Positions 24,052 through 30,409 of a DNA stretch of 34,337 nt are shown piece by piece. The notes beneath the pieces were generated by a model that saw only the letters and a list, made by a program, of their open reading frames with translations, searched no databases and was not told the origin of the DNA. Source of the DNA: an uncultured bacterium (GTDB lineage: Bacteria > Patescibacteriota > Minisyncoccia > Phycocordibacterales > Phycocordibacteraceae). Numbering within the stretch: position 1 is the stretch's first letter; every line of letters begins with the position of its first letter. Location: NCBI GenBank assembly GCA_938008595.1, contig CALLKD010000125.1:1-34337 (forward strand), in the 5' to 3' direction. A program made the position numbers and the translations under genes.

Positions 24052-25359
24052 CTATGCAGAAAGCAGTGAGTCGATACGATTCATATCGCGTGGGAACGTG
24101 CTCGCCTCCTTTACATTGGAAAGCCCTAGCATGCGGGCAGTGAGACGCTCAAGTCCTGTTGAACAACCACCGTGTGGCGGAATACCGTACTTAAATGCCT
24201 GTAGGTAAAAGGCAAACTTTTCAGGGTCCATACCGCGCTCAATGATACGAGCAACCATTTCATCGTATGAATGGATTCGCTGTGCACCACTGTTAATTTC
24301 AAGGCCTCGGAATAGGAGGTCAAATCCACGACTTATCTCCCCCTCGTCAGTCATGGTATAAAAGGCACGTGCCTTTGTTGGGAACTTAGTAATGAATACA
24401 AAGTCACAGTCATGCTCGCGCTTTGCCCACTCACAAATATCACGCTCGTGTTCAGGAGTCATATCGTCCTCGCTCGGTACTCCCAGTGTTTGGTGTGCTT
24501 CTGCAAGTGTAAGGATTGGAAACTTCGTACCAAGAAGCGGTACCTCTGCACCAAGTCTACGGAACTCGTCTCCATGTTTCTCTGCTACTTCTTGGACCAC
24601 ATCACGCAGTACGGTTTCAAGAACGGCCATAACATCAAACTCATCCTTGATGAACCCCATTTCAAAGTCCATCTGGGTAAGCTCTGAAAGGTGTCTGGTT
24701 GTTGCACTCTTTTCTGCACGGAAGATCTTTGCAATGGTAAACACACGCTCAAATACACCAACCATAATCTGCTTGTATAGCTGAGGAGACGTAGCGAGGT
24801 ATGCCGTCTGGTCGTAGTAGTAGTTCACCTTAAACACCGCAGCCCCACCTTCAGCGTCACCGCCCACAAGTGCAGGTGCTATGAATTCAGTAAGACCCTG
24901 TCTCTTAAGTGAGTTGCGGTAGGCATCGAGTATGGTTGCCTGAACCTTAAAGATGTCACGGTCTCGTTGGCTACGGAGCGTGTAGGGACGATAGTCAAAG
25001 CGAGTATCAATATTAAGATCCGTATCCTTATCAAACGGTAGCTCTGCAGCTTTTGAGAGAATGGTAATGGTGAGTATCTCAAGCTCAATGTCTCCATTTT
25101 GCTTGCCTTCCTGCACGTTCTTTTCAGGCCGCTTATTCACTATTCCTGTTACCGTAACCACAAACTCAGTGCGTGTCTCTTTGGCGGTTTCAGTAGCCTC
25201 TGAGCCTGGGAGTACCACACCCTGCACAAGGCCGGTACGGTCACGAAAATCAAAGAAAACCAACTTACCCTGGTCTCGTCTAACATCAACCCATCCAGCA
25301 ATCTGGACGGTTTCCCCTGTGTGGGCTGATAGCTCTCCTATTAGTACTCGTTCTTTCAT
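24052..25359 (-). CDS. aspS: Aspartyl-tRNA synthetase, archaeal/short type (probably non-discriminating)
   Basis: A 435-aa class IIb synthetase. The N-terminal OB fold is AGWVDVRRDQGKLVFFDFRD. Class II motif 2 is FRAEKSATTRHLSELTQMDF, and motif 3 contains GGCSTGLERLTARMLGL with NVKEASTFPRDMNRI after it. It lacks the GAD insertion of the bacterial enzyme, so it is of archaeal type, a form often able to charge both tRNA-Asp and tRNA-Asn. FPTKARAFYTM favours AspRS over AsnRS. That it supplies Asp-tRNA-Asn to GatCAB is inference. The start MKERVLIGEL at 25359 follows a TATACA box. Confidence 0.9.
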   Translation of the reverse strand: MKERVLIGELSAHTGETVQIAGWVDVRRDQGKLVFFDFRDRTGLVQGVVLPGSEATETAKETRTEFVVTVTGIVNKRPEKNVQEGKQNGDIELEILTITILSKAAELPFDKDTDLNIDTRFDYRPYTLRSQRDRDIFKVQATILDAYRNSLKRQGLTEFIAPALVGGDAEGGAAVFKVNYYYDQTAYLATSPQLYKQIMVGVFERVFTIAKIFRAEKSATTRHLSELTQMDFEMGFIKDEFDVMAVLETVLRDVVQEVAEKHGDEFRRLGAEVPLLGTKFPILTLAEAHQTLGVPSEDDMTPEHERDICEWAKREHDCDFVFITKFPTKARAFYTMTDEGEISRGFDLLFRGLEINSGAQRIHSYDEMVARIIERGMDPEKFAFYLQAFKYGIPPHGGCSTGLERLTARMLGLSNVKEASTFPRDMNRIDSLLSA

Positions 25360-25376
25360 ATATGTATAAATTACCA

Positions 25377-25401
25377 CGGCCGCGACTTTTGGTCGCGGCC
25401 G
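25377..25401 (-). terminator. GC-rich hairpin after the 58-aa gene
   Basis: A 10-bp perfect stem (CGGCCGCGAC with its complement) closes a TTTTG loop. It lies 18 nt after the 58-aa gene stop and just before the aspS promoter. The downstream T run is weak, so termination is likely but not certain. Confidence 0.55.
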
Positions 25402-25418
25402 GTTGTTGCAGTAGTGTT

Positions 25419-25595
25419 TTAGTAGAACGGAAGCAATACTGCACCAAGTCCGAGTACGGCACTGAACGAAGTCAGTCCGTACAAGAACTGTTTAATCCCA
25501 AAGGACCATTTGGAGTCGTGGATGAGCACGACCAGGATTCCCGCAATCGCCAGCACGGCGAGAACGAGTAGCAGTGTCCCACTAATTGAGTTCAT
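25419..25595 (-). CDS. Unknown 58-aa two-helix membrane protein
   Basis: The product starts MNSISGTLLLVLAVLAIAGI, then LVVLIHDSKWSFG, and a second hydrophobic helix, LYGLTSFSAVLGLGAVLLPF. It is almost entirely membrane embedded with a short charged hairpin between the helices. No family recognised; holin-like or toxin-like peptides have this form, but nothing else supports such a role. AGGAG lies 7 nt before the ATG at 25595. An in-frame upstream start at 25631 would run through the promoter region and is rejected. It has its own strong promoter and a hairpin, so it is a single-gene unit. Confidence 0.68.
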   Translation of the reverse strand: MNSISGTLLLVLAVLAIAGILVVLIHDSKWSFGIKQFLYGLTSFSAVLGLGAVLLPFY

Positions 25596-25622
25596 TGAAC
25601 TCTCCTTTCTGTTACCTATACT

Positions 25623-25651
25623 AAAATACAATAATAGTATTGTATTGTCAA
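25623..25651 (-). promoter_or_regulatory. Promoter of the 58-aa gene
   Basis: Perfect TTGACA (25651-25646) abuts the trpS stop codon, with a 17-bp spacer to TATTTT (25628-25623). It predicts a short leader carrying the Shine-Dalgarno. Confidence 0.65.
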
Positions 25652-26602
25652 CTATCGTACTCCTATCACCTTCCGTACCTGAGCAATTTTCTCCTCGGCC
25701 TTTGCTCGGGCAAGCTCTTCTCCACGCATGAGTGCACGCTCAACAATCTCAGGGTTTTCTCTAAGCTCCATGTACTTTGCGCGCATTGGTGCAACATATG
25801 CATCAAGGTCACTAACAAGCGCATCCTTTAGTGCCTTATATTTCCCAGCATGCTCTTTATATAGCGGTGCAAGCTCTTCCTCACTCTTAATTAGTCTGTG
25901 TATGGCATATACATGTTCAGGTCGTTCATCTCCCGAACCGGTAACAATGCTCATAACTTTCTTTTCAATTTCATCTCTTGAAGCAAAGAGTGGAATGGTG
26001 TTGCCATAGCTCTTACTCATCTTCTGTCCATCAGTACCAGGCACAATTGCAACGTTAGGAAGTATGTATGCCTCTGGAAGTGTAAACGTCTCGCCAAAGA
26101 CACGATTAAACTTCTCTGCAGCATCGCGTGTGTACTCAATATGCTGCTTCTGGTCCTGCCCTACTGGTACCACCTGTGAGTCATACAGGAGTATGTCTGC
26201 GGCCATAAGCATTGGGTAGTTAAAGGTACCCACCGAGATCTCCTTATTCTTTGCCTCGCTGTCTTTAAATGCATGCGCACGCATAAGATACGGCATGGTG
26301 GTAATAGTATCGAAAATCCATGCGAGCTCGGTGTGCGCGCTCACCGCTGACTGCTTGAAAAGCGCAACCTTTTCAGGGTCCAAGCCACAGGCAATATACG
26401 TAAGTGCTAGCTCATGAGTAAGCCGTCGCATCTCCTCAGCATCTTGTACGGAGTTTAGTGCGTGATAGTCAGCAATAAATACGTACCCCTCATATTTTCC
26501 AGTATTCAAAAGATCAACCAACTGCTTAATTGCACCAAAGTAATTCCCTAAATGGATCTCACCAGTTGGTTTTATACCTGAAAGGAGTGTCTTAGTATTC
26601 AT
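25652..26602 (-). CDS. trpS: Tryptophanyl-tRNA synthetase
   Basis: A 316-aa class Ic TrpRS. It begins MNTKTLLSGIKPTGEIHLGN (HIGH-type HLGN) with FADYH-like VFIADYHALNSVQ and VPVGQDQKQHIEYTRD. The signature GQKMSKSYGN is intact. The length is normal for bacterial TrpRS. The ATG at 26602 follows TATACT (26614-26609) by 6 nt, so the in-frame GTG two codons earlier is rejected. It charges tRNA-Trp. Confidence 0.96.
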   Translation of the reverse strand: MNTKTLLSGIKPTGEIHLGNYFGAIKQLVDLLNTGKYEGYVFIADYHALNSVQDAEEMRRLTHELALTYIACGLDPEKVALFKQSAVSAHTELAWIFDTITTMPYLMRAHAFKDSEAKNKEISVGTFNYPMLMAADILLYDSQVVPVGQDQKQHIEYTRDAAEKFNRVFGETFTLPEAYILPNVAIVPGTDGQKMSKSYGNTIPLFASRDEIEKKVMSIVTGSGDERPEHVYAIHRLIKSEEELAPLYKEHAGKYKALKDALVSDLDAYVAPMRAKYMELRENPEIVERALMRGEELARAKAEEKIAQVRKVIGVR

Positions 26603-26608
26603 ATACAC

Positions 26609-26614
26609 AGTATA
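26609..26614 (-). promoter_or_regulatory. -10 box of trpS
   Basis: TATACT on the minus strand with 6 nt to the ATG, the commonest spacing in the window. Confidence 0.55.
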
Positions 26615-26628
26615 GCGGAGTAAAAGAG

Positions 26629-26663
26629 ATAAGAAAACGCCCCGGTCGCGTTAAGCGACCGGG
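26629..26663 (-). terminator. Terminator of the GreA-like gene
   Basis: Perfect 9-bp GC-rich stem CCCGGTCGC/GCGACCGGG with a GTTAA loop, followed on the minus strand by GCGTTTTC. It lies 14 nt after the stop and just before the trpS -10 box. Confidence 0.8.
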
Positions 26664-26677
26664 AGCGTGGAGGCGGG

Positions 26678-27229
26678 TTATGCCGCGACAGTGTCCATAA
26701 CCTGGCTGGCTTCCGGCAACCGGATTTCCAGCAAAGAAATGAACTTGGTCTGGCCGATCTCGACGTCCACCATGGTGGTGTAGGTCGATACGGGCAGTTC
26801 GAACAGTTTCTCGATGAGCGGAGCATAGTACCCCGCACAGCGGATCCCGTGTTCGTGATCGAGGTGGTAGTGCCCGTCGACGAAGAATTCTTCGGCGTCG
26901 CCGATGAGTCGCTTGTTGGCATTGAAGCGGCGGATCTTCACGATTACGCCGATTGCAACGACCTCTGCCGACGTGGCGCGCGGTACGATGCGGGCCCTTG
27001 ACCACATGTGCTCGCTTTCGCGGAGCTGCGCCTCTACGATCCCGAGCTGACCCTTGTGGTCGTATTTCGGGTCGGCGTGCACGTCGCCGTTTGAGATCCC
27101 AGTCCACTTCGCCGGCACCTGCTGAAGTTCTTTCTTCAGCCTCGCGATCTGCTCGCGCAGTTCATTGACGCGGGAACCGAGCGCAGTGTACCTGCCTTCG
27201 GTAAAAAGAAAGATGTCATTTTGTGACAC
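26678..27229 (-). CDS. Divergent GreA/GreB-like transcript cleavage factor (probable)
   Basis: A 183-aa protein with the Gre-factor layout. An N-terminal helical hairpin (residues ~12-80) carries the segment GDVHADPKYDHKGQLGIVEA, which lines up with the GDLKENAEYH... tip of GreA. A C-terminal FKBP-like beta domain (~88-180) begins EVVAIGVIVKIRR and ends ISLLEIRLPEA. D49 corresponds to the first catalytic acid of the GreA tip; the second acid would be D53 rather than the usual Glu. Gre factors enter the RNA polymerase channel and trigger cleavage of backtracked RNA. It starts with GTG preceded by AGGGG at 6 nt, is clearly GC-richer than trpS and tyrS, and is a single-gene unit with its own terminator. 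It could have another role on polymerase. Confidence 0.6.
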   Translation of the reverse strand: MSQNDIFLFTEGRYTALGSRVNELREQIARLKKELQQVPAKWTGISNGDVHADPKYDHKGQLGIVEAQLRESEHMWSRARIVPRATSAEVVAIGVIVKIRRFNANKRLIGDAEEFFVDGHYHLDHEHGIRCAGYYAPLIEKLFELPVSTYTTMVDVEIGQTKFISLLEIRLPEASQVMDTVAA

Positions 27230-27286
27230 GTTGTACCCCTTTCAAAAAAGAACATCCCCCAAATGAGGACCAGGAGACTATACCCC

Positions 27287-27292
27287 AATATC
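27287..27292 (-). promoter_or_regulatory. Candidate -10 box of the GreA-like gene
   Basis: TATAGT on the minus strand about 58 nt before the GTG start. No convincing -35 was found. Confidence 0.35.
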
Positions 27293-27310
27293 AAGTATTT
27301 GTATAGGGCA

Positions 27311-27343
27311 ACGTCCCTGTATAGCTGTGCTATACAGGGACGT
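27311..27343 (-). terminator. Long perfect hairpin downstream of tRNA-Tyr
   Basis: A 14-bp perfect stem (27311-27324 with 27330-27343) closes a CTGTG loop and begins 4 nt after the encoded CCA end. No T run follows on the minus strand, so it may act in tRNA 3' processing or as a terminator of unusual form. Confidence 0.55.
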
Positions 27344-27347
27344 ACTT

Positions 27348-27433
27348 TGGTGCGCCGGGAAGGATTCGAACCTTCGTAGGCCGAAGCCGACAGATTTACA
27401 GTCTGTTGTAATTGACCACTCTACCACCGACGC
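27348..27433 (-). tRNA. tRNA-Tyr (GUA)
   Basis: The minus strand folds into a class II tRNA of 86 nt including CCA. The acceptor stem is GCGTCGG with CCGGCGC (one T-G pair), A73 is the discriminator, and CCA is encoded. The anticodon arm is CAGACTGTAAATCTG with anticodon GTA, and the long variable arm (GGCTTCGGCC) is typical of bacterial tRNA-Tyr. The T arm has GGTTCGAATCC. It sits 41 nt downstream of tyrS, the gene for its own charging enzyme. Confidence 0.96.
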
Positions 27434-27443
27434 AATACTGCCC

Positions 27444-27449
27444 ACTATA
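27444..27449 (-). promoter_or_regulatory. Extended -10 of tRNA-Tyr
   Basis: TGG-TATAGT on the minus strand ends 10 nt before the mature 5' end, so the tRNA can be transcribed apart from tyrS with a very short 5' leader. Confidence 0.55.
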
Positions 27450-27474
27450 CCAGCGTTCACCCTACTTTTCTAGT

Positions 27475-28707
27475 CTACGAGCTTTGTAGTACTGAAAGCT
27501 GTTTTCCACGTCGTAGGAGTGCTAAACCGTTCTCAAACTGCTCACGTGTAATCGGTGCATCAGCCTGCTCCACAATGACTCCGCTAATAGAAACTCCTCG
27601 TCCCTCAATGAGCCTACGGGCGTCAGTCTTTGAGGTTGCAAGCCCACTTTGTACAAGAGCATCCACCACCAACGAGTCAGGAGTAACCGTAATGGACGGT
27701 GCTTCTTTCAAAAGCACCTTACGCTCATCCTTAGAAAGTGTTCCAAGTGAGCGATCACCAAAAAGCACCTCACTTGCCGCAATAGCTTTTGCAGCCACCT
27801 CCTTCCCGTGCACAATTTCAGTAACCAGTCGTGCAAGTGTCTTCTGTGCTTCCCGCTTTCCAGGAGTACGAGCATGTAGTTCACATATAAAATCAATCTC
27901 CCGTACAGACATAAAGGTGTAGAACTTAAGATACTTCTCCACCACCTCGTCTGATTGATTGAGCCAGAACTGATAGAAGACATACGGTGAGGTTTTCTCT
28001 GCAGAAAGCCATACGGCATTCCCTTCAGACTTACCAAACTTCTTCCCGTTCGCATCGGTTACAAGCGGACAGGTTAGGGCAAATGCCTCACGCCCTTCTT
28101 TGCGGCGTATAAGCTCAACACCAGAAAGGATATTAATCCACTGATCTGACCCTCCCACCTGAAGGTCACACGTGTACTTCTTATTAAGCTCGAGATAGTC
28201 ATATCCCTGTAGCAGTGAGTAGGCAAACTCCGTGTATGAAATGCTGTCATCGGGGTTCTCAAGGCGCCTTTTAATAATGTCTCTCTTAATGAGTTCATTA
28301 ATAGTAAAGTGCTTTCCAATGTCACGAAGGAAATCTACCAACTTAATCTTAAGAAGCCAGTCTGCGTTATCAACTACGGTAATACGTCGGCCAAGAATCT
28401 GCTGCATCTGTGCCTTAAGTGCACGCTTATTTCTGTTAACCGTACGAACATCAGAAAGCGGTCGCTCACCCTTTTCCTTAGGGTCCCCAATCATTCCTGT
28501 ACCGCCACCAACAAGGAGCACAATCTTGTGGCCTGCATCGGCAAGACGCTTTAGTAGGAGTACCACAACCAGGTTTCCAGCCTGCATAGAGTCTGCAGTA
28601 GGGTCTACTCCTAGGTATACGGTTCTCTTTTCCCCCAGTATCGTTTCAATTTCAGCCGAGGTGTGCTCAATGAGTCCACGAGCCTGTAGGTCTTCAGCTA
28701 AAGTCAT
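27475..28707 (-). CDS. tyrS: Tyrosyl-tRNA synthetase
   Basis: A 410-aa class Ic TyrRS. The Rossmann core runs from VYLGVDPTADSMQAGNLVVV to VGGGTGMIGDPKEKGE and QVGGSDQWINILSG. KFGKSEGNAVW is the KMSKS loop. A C-terminal S4 RNA-binding domain is present (TSKTDARRLIEGRGVSISG). The HIGH motif is unusual: the usual SLHxGH reads SMQAGN, with Gln42 in place of the first, catalytic His. Everything else looks functional. The ATG at 28707 follows TATATT (28719-28714) by 6 nt. The tRNA-Tyr gene lies just downstream. Confidence 0.95.
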   Translation of the reverse strand: MTLAEDLQARGLIEHTSAEIETILGEKRTVYLGVDPTADSMQAGNLVVVLLLKRLADAGHKIVLLVGGGTGMIGDPKEKGERPLSDVRTVNRNKRALKAQMQQILGRRITVVDNADWLLKIKLVDFLRDIGKHFTINELIKRDIIKRRLENPDDSISYTEFAYSLLQGYDYLELNKKYTCDLQVGGSDQWINILSGVELIRRKEGREAFALTCPLVTDANGKKFGKSEGNAVWLSAEKTSPYVFYQFWLNQSDEVVEKYLKFYTFMSVREIDFICELHARTPGKREAQKTLARLVTEIVHGKEVAAKAIAASEVLFGDRSLGTLSKDERKVLLKEAPSITVTPDSLVVDALVQSGLATSKTDARRLIEGRGVSISGVIVEQADAPITREQFENGLALLRRGKQLSVLQSS

Positions 28708-28735
28708 ACAAAAAATATAGCACACCCTAATTCAC

Positions 28736-29266
28736 CTAGTGAACAAGGAAGATAAGGCCTGCAAGGGGTGCTATAAACCACCAGAAGAAGTACCCATCTG
28801 GTTCAAATATCTTATTAATAGGCTCAGGGAACGTATATATGTTATTTACATGGAATACGTTATACGCAAGCGCAAGGAGAAAGGCTGCACTTAAGAATGA
28901 AAGCGCAAAGCGTGGCACAAAGGAGAGTACACCAAAGCCTCCTCCCGTAAGTCTTTGAATAAAGTGAAATGGCACCATGGTTCCAATACCAAAGAGCACC
29001 ACACTAATACCTGCCTTTATAAGTTTGGTGCCTCCGGCAGAAATAATATCCTGTGTATATGGAAACACACTGTATATTGCAAAGCCTGCATAGAACGCAA
29101 CGATTAGAGAGATAATACCACCGCGTCCTGACTTATACGAAAAGCCAATCATGACAAGGGTTAGCACCGCAAGCACAAGGAAGTTTCCAATAAACAACCA
29201 TGCGGTAGAAGCACCGTGTGCAGCGTAGGTAGTAATCGTTTGGCTAACGTTTCCTAGAGATCCCAT
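28736..29266 (-). CDS. Unknown 176-aa polytopic membrane protein
   Basis: About four to five hydrophobic helices can be seen (WLFIGNFLVLAVLTLVMIGF, GGIISLIVAFYAGFAIYSVF, LIKAGISVVLFGIGTMV, FVPRFALSFLSAAFLLALAY and a last FFWWFIAPLAGLIFLV). A short loop with YTFPEPINKIFEPDGYFFWW precedes the last helix. The loop and the form suggest a conserved CPR membrane protein of unknown role; I recognise no family. TATACT (29280-29275) ends 8 nt before the ATG. It lies between dnaJ and tyrS. Confidence 0.75.
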   Translation of the reverse strand: MGSLGNVSQTITTYAAHGASTAWLFIGNFLVLAVLTLVMIGFSYKSGRGGIISLIVAFYAGFAIYSVFPYTQDIISAGGTKLIKAGISVVLFGIGTMVPFHFIQRLTGGGFGVLSFVPRFALSFLSAAFLLALAYNVFHVNNIYTFPEPINKIFEPDGYFFWWFIAPLAGLIFLVH

Positions 29267-29274
29267 TGCGTTCT

Positions 29275-29280
29275 AGTATA
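29275..29280 (-). promoter_or_regulatory. -10 box of the 176-aa membrane-protein gene
   Basis: TATACT on the minus strand with 8 nt to the ATG, placed in the 20-bp gap after dnaJ. Confidence 0.55.
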
Positions 29281-29286
29281 CCGCAC

Positions 29287-30363
29287 CTAGAGCCCCTCTC
29301 CCTTCAAGTCCTCAATAGCTTTCTTTGCCTTTGTTGAGAGCTTCTTAGGGAATGTAGCGGTGATGTGGATGTAAAGATCGCCACTTCCTCGGTCAGTAGC
29401 AACACCCTTCCCACGGATGCGAAGCGTCTGCTCAGTGGTGTTCATAGCAGGCACCTTTACATCAAGCTTCTTGTCATCAATGGTGGTTACGGTAACTTCG
29501 GTTCCAAGGAGTGCATCAGTGAGCTTTAGAGGTAGCTCCATAGTTAGATTCATACCCTCCTTCTTAAACACTGGATGTGGCTTCACATGTACCTTTACAT
29601 AGAGGTCTCCAGCTGCAGCTCCCTTCACAGCCTCGCCCAGTCCTGGCATACGAATCATTTCCCCACCATCAATACCAGCAGGAATAGTTATCTTAATTTC
29701 CTCTTGCTTACGTACTACGCCATGACCTGCACAGTTTTCACACTTAGTCTTTGGCATCTTTCCAACACCATCACAGGTAGGACAGGCACGTACACTTGAG
29801 AACGCACCAAGGACTGAGTCACGAGTCTCATGAATCTTCCCTGCTCCGTTACAGGTGCTGCACGTTTCAAGTTCAGTACCAGGCTTTGCCCCGTTACCAG
29901 AACACACATCACACGTACCAATCTTTGTGATGAGCACTTCGCGCTTTCCACCAAGCACCGACTCCTTAAAGGGAATTTCTATATCAATTGATATATCCCG
30001 TCCACGCTTTGCGCGAGTACGACCTCCCCCAAAGATGTCACCAAAGCCACTGTTGCCAAACAAGTCGCCAAGATCAAACTCAATACCACCCTGCTGTCCA
30101 CCAAAGCCGCTAAAATCAAATCCGCCAAATGGATTGCCACCCTGTGGTCCTCCACCTGCAAAGGTTTGCCCATAGTTGTCATATTCACGACGCTTCTTTT
30201 CGTCTGAAAGAATACTGTACGCCTCAGTGATTTCTTTAAACTTTTCCTCGTTACCTCCCTTATCAGGATGATGCTTCTGTGCCAACTTACGGAACGCCTT
30301 CTTTACGTCATCGTTTGTTGCTTTCTTGTCGACACCAAGGATATCGTAATAGTTCTTTGCCAT
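29287..30363 (-). CDS. dnaJ: Chaperone DnaJ
   Basis: A 358-aa type I DnaJ. The J domain (residues 1-65) has the HPD motif in [11 protein letters not shown] Gly/Phe-rich region follows (about 70-115). The zinc domain has four CxxCxGxG repeats ([32 protein letters not shown]). The C-terminal substrate-binding domains are complete. It stimulates DnaK and holds unfolded protein. The start [12 protein letters not shown] at 30363 follows TATAGT (30376-30371) by 7 nt; an upstream in-frame start at 30399 is rejected. dnaK and grpE are not in the window. Confidence 0.96.
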   Translation of the reverse strand: MAKNYYDILGVDKKATNDDVKKAFRKLAQKHHPDKGGNEEKFKEITEAYSILSDEKKRREYDNYGQTFAGGGPQGGNPFGGFDFSGFGGQQGGIEFDLGDLFGNSGFGDIFGGGRTRAKRGRDISIDIEIPFKESVLGGKREVLITKIGTCDVCSGNGAKPGTELETCSTCNGAGKIHETRDSVLGAFSSVRACPTCDGVGKMPKTKCENCAGHGVVRKQEEIKITIPAGIDGGEMIRMPGLGEAVKGAAAGDLYVKVHVKPHPVFKKEGMNLTMELPLKLTDALLGTEVTVTTIDDKKLDVKVPAMNTTEQTLRIRGKGVATDRGSGDLYIHITATFPKKLSTKAKKAIEDLKGEGL

Positions 30364-30370
30364 ATTCCTT

Positions 30371-30376
30371 ACTATA
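30371..30376 (-). promoter_or_regulatory. -10 box of dnaJ
   Basis: TATAGT on the minus strand with 7 nt to the ATG. No inverted-repeat (CIRCE) heat-shock operator is seen nearby. Confidence 0.5.
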
Positions 30377-30409
30377 CGCTTTTCAGTTTTGGTATGCAAA
30401 ATCCCCTAT

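Noticed and set aside
26592..27107. Arg-rich 171-aa frame antisense-shifted within the GreA-like gene
   Set aside because: It is a shadow frame of a GC-rich gene on the same strand; it lacks an SD and crosses the terminator and the trpS start.
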